The notes under the pieces were generated by a model. It was not told the origin of the DNA. It ran no database searches and worked only from the letters and a program-made list of their open reading frames with translations. Positions 6,509 to 7,656 of a DNA stretch of 7,656 nucleotides are shown in pieces; position 1 is the first letter of the stretch; each line of letters begins with the position of its first letter. The position numbers were made by a program, and so were the translations under genes. Source of the stretch: Bryobacterales bacterium (lineage in GTDB: Bacteria; Acidobacteriota; Terriglobia; Bryobacterales; Bryobacteraceae); the NCBI GenBank assembly GCA_003139735.1, contig PLGA01000170.1, forward strand, positions 1 to 7,656, written 5' to 3'.

Positions 6509-7510
6509 CTATTCAGGGAACGCGGAGGGCGGGGTGATTTTCCGCCAGCCTTCGCCGCTGAGCGCGGAGAGAAAATCCAACAGGTCCCGCTTGGTTCCCT
6601 CATCCATGTAGAAAGGGGTAATGCGAGTGTCCAGGTGGGGGTTGGACAACCCGCCCTTGGCGTAGAAATCGAGAACCTCGCCCAGCGTCTTAAAGCGGCC
6701 GTCGTGCATATAGGGGGCGCGAACCGCAACGTCGCGCAGAGTCGGCGCTTTGAATTCCCCGAAATCGCCCCGCTTTTTCGTAACCGTCTCGCGCCCCGGA
6801 TCGGGGTTGGCCGCATCCATGCCGATTCCCAGGTTGACGAATTTTTCCGTGGTGAGGACCGGTCCGGAGTGGCATTCGGCGCATTCGCCCTTCTTGTTGA
6901 AGAAGTCCAGACCGTCCTTCTGCTGCTTCGTCAGGGCGGACTTATCGCCGGCAAGGTAGCGGTCGTAAGGGGAATTACCCGAGACGATGGTGCGCTCGAA
7001 AGTCGCCAAGGCTTGCGCAATGCGATCGAAGGTGACCGCCCCGTCTCCGAAGGCGGCGGCGAAAAGCGGGCCGTAGCCTTTAATGTCCCGCAGCTTTTGG
7101 ACCACCCCGTCCGCCAGCATTCCCATTTCGTCGGGATTGGCCATTGGGCCGATCACCTGCGACTCCAAGGTGGACGCCCTCCCATCCCAGAATTGCGATT
7201 TGCCCCAAGCGCGATCGATCAGCGTCGGCGTATGGCGAACTCCCGATTTTCCATTCACGCCTGCCGAGAATGGCGTATCGCCCGAAAAAGCATGGCTCGG
7301 AATGTGACAGAAGGCGCACGATACCACGCCATTGGAAGAAAGGCGGCCGTCGAAAAAGAGAATCCTGCCCAACTCGGCGCGTGCCTGTGAGTAAGGGTTA
7401 TCCGCCGGCCAGGGAATAGGCGGGAGACCTAAAGGAACCGGGAAATCCGCCGATTTGGATTGAGCGGATGCCGCGAGCGCGCAGGCTGAGAGGAGGATCA
7501 GCCGTTTCAA
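6509..7510 (-). CDS. Dihaem cytochrome c peroxidase/MauG family protein
   Basis: This periplasmic protein of 333 residues is built as two c-type cytochrome domains. A signal peptide (MKRLILLSACALAASA, cleavage near residues 16-17) is followed by haem site 1, CAFCH (65-69), and haem site 2, CAECH (210-214). The segment FWDGR (107-111) supplies the Trp that usually sits between the two haems. ELGRILFFD (46-54) near the first haem and APYMHDGRF (265-273) after the second are hallmark motifs. Classical bacterial peroxidases have a Met as second axial ligand in the segment after HDG; here that place reads LDFYAKGG, pointing to Tyr283 as in MauG. It may therefore carry out high-valent haem oxidation rather than plain H2O2 removal (inference). 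The start is TTG at 7510, four bases overlapping the stop of the upstream gene, with GGAGG just ahead, so translation is probably coupled. The next Met is at residue 123, well past the signal and haem 1. Confidence 0.9.
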   Translation of the reverse strand: MKRLILLSACALAASAQSKSADFPVPLGLPPIPWPADNPYSQARAELGRILFFDGRLSSNGVVSCAFCHIPSHAFSGDTPFSAGVNGKSGVRHTPTLIDRAWGKSQFWDGRASTLESQVIGPMANPDEMGMLADGVVQKLRDIKGYGPLFAAAFGDGAVTFDRIAQALATFERTIVSGNSPYDRYLAGDKSALTKQQKDGLDFFNKKGECAECHSGPVLTTEKFVNLGIGMDAANPDPGRETVTKKRGDFGEFKAPTLRDVAVRAPYMHDGRFKTLGEVLDFYAKGGLSNPHLDTRITPFYMDEGTKRDLLDFLSALSGEGWRKITPPSAFPE

Positions 7511-7656
7511 GCACCCTCCACGCCTGCCGTCTTCGGTTTCATGGCGCGGGGCAGATGCGGCGTACCGAACCGAAAACGCCGCCCGATGATCATCTTGACC
7601 AACAGATGATCGGTACTGCGGGTGACGCCCACGCCCACGCCGAAGTTGAACTCCCG
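7507..7656 (-). CDS. C-terminal end of a probable outer-membrane beta-barrel protein (5' end outside window)
   Basis: The last 49 codons of a minus-strand gene enter from the right edge and end in a TGA at 7509-7507. The visible peptide has two alternating amphipathic strands, EFNFGVGVGVT (residues 2-12) and HLLVKMIIGRRFRF (17-30). This is the pattern of the final two strands of an outer-membrane barrel, and it resembles the end of the phenol-degradation MetA-like transporter barrels. Unusually, the aromatic end is not the C-terminus: about 19 further residues, basic and Pro-rich (TPHLPRAMKPK), follow. The stop overlaps the TTG start of the dihaem gene as TTGA, so both are one operon. Family assignment is tentative because so little is visible; the reading frame itself is well supported by the overlap and the ribosome-binding site. 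Confidence 0.6.
   Translation of the reverse strand, partial: REFNFGVGVGVTRSTDHLLVKMIIGRRFRFGTPHLPRAMKPKTAGVEGA

Noticed and set aside
4636..6816. A 726-codon open frame on the minus strand, antisense to the whole reductase gene and running into the dihaem gene
   Set aside because: It mirrors the reductase codons in high-G+C DNA. Its product is rich in His, Arg, Ala and Pro with no recognisable domain, and both genes it overlaps have clear family motifs.
7625..7645. A short tandem repeat of GGGCGT (minus strand)
   Set aside because: It encodes the alternating Gly-Val strand of the barrel protein and needs no separate explanation.

Overview
The window is high-G+C bacterial chromosome carrying seven protein genes (two cut by the window edges) packed with short gaps. 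No tRNA, rRNA, CRISPR array, insertion sequence or phage gene was seen. The best guess for the source is a soil-type Acidobacteriota of the Solibacter/Bryobacter kind. This rests on gene style: Tat-signal Gfo/Idh/MocA and sugar isomerase proteins, a MauG-like dihaem protein, and a secreted hypothetical protein ending its signal in ACAQ. It is an inference; Planctomycetota or Verrucomicrobiota are possible.

Layout, left to right. (1) At 1-907 (+) is the C-terminal two thirds of a xylulokinase-type FGGY kinase. (2) Converging on it are two minus-strand genes read from 3096 down to 923. The first is a Tat-exported sugar phosphate isomerase/epimerase-like TIM barrel. Seventeen bases later comes a secreted protein of unknown function with a von Willebrand A-like middle. 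(3) A GC-rich hairpin with a T-rich tail (about 3150-3199) separates this pair from the next minus-strand gene, a Tat-exported Gfo/Idh/MocA oxidoreductase (3203-4576). (4) A 116-bp divergent intergenic region (4577-4692) holds two inverted repeats and leads rightwards into a siroheme/[4Fe-4S] nitrite/sulfite reductase (4693-6477, +). (5) Converging on the reductase are a MauG/cytochrome c peroxidase-like dihaem protein (6509-7510, -) and, overlapping its TTG start by four bases, the last 49 codons of a probable outer-membrane beta-barrel protein (7507-7656, -).

How they may work together. The left half has a sugar theme: a cytoplasmic pentulose kinase beside two exported proteins, an NAD(P)-type sugar oxidoreductase and an isomerase/epimerase. 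The pair suggests oxidation and epimerisation of sugars outside the cytoplasm. The reductase is a stand-alone assimilation gene with its own regulatory region. The right edge is a separate envelope operon with a dihaem redox enzyme. Nothing here is clearly a new defence or mobile system. The least understood parts are the secreted hypothetical protein, the two exported sugar enzymes, the repeats ahead of the reductase, and the coupling of the dihaem protein to the barrel protein.
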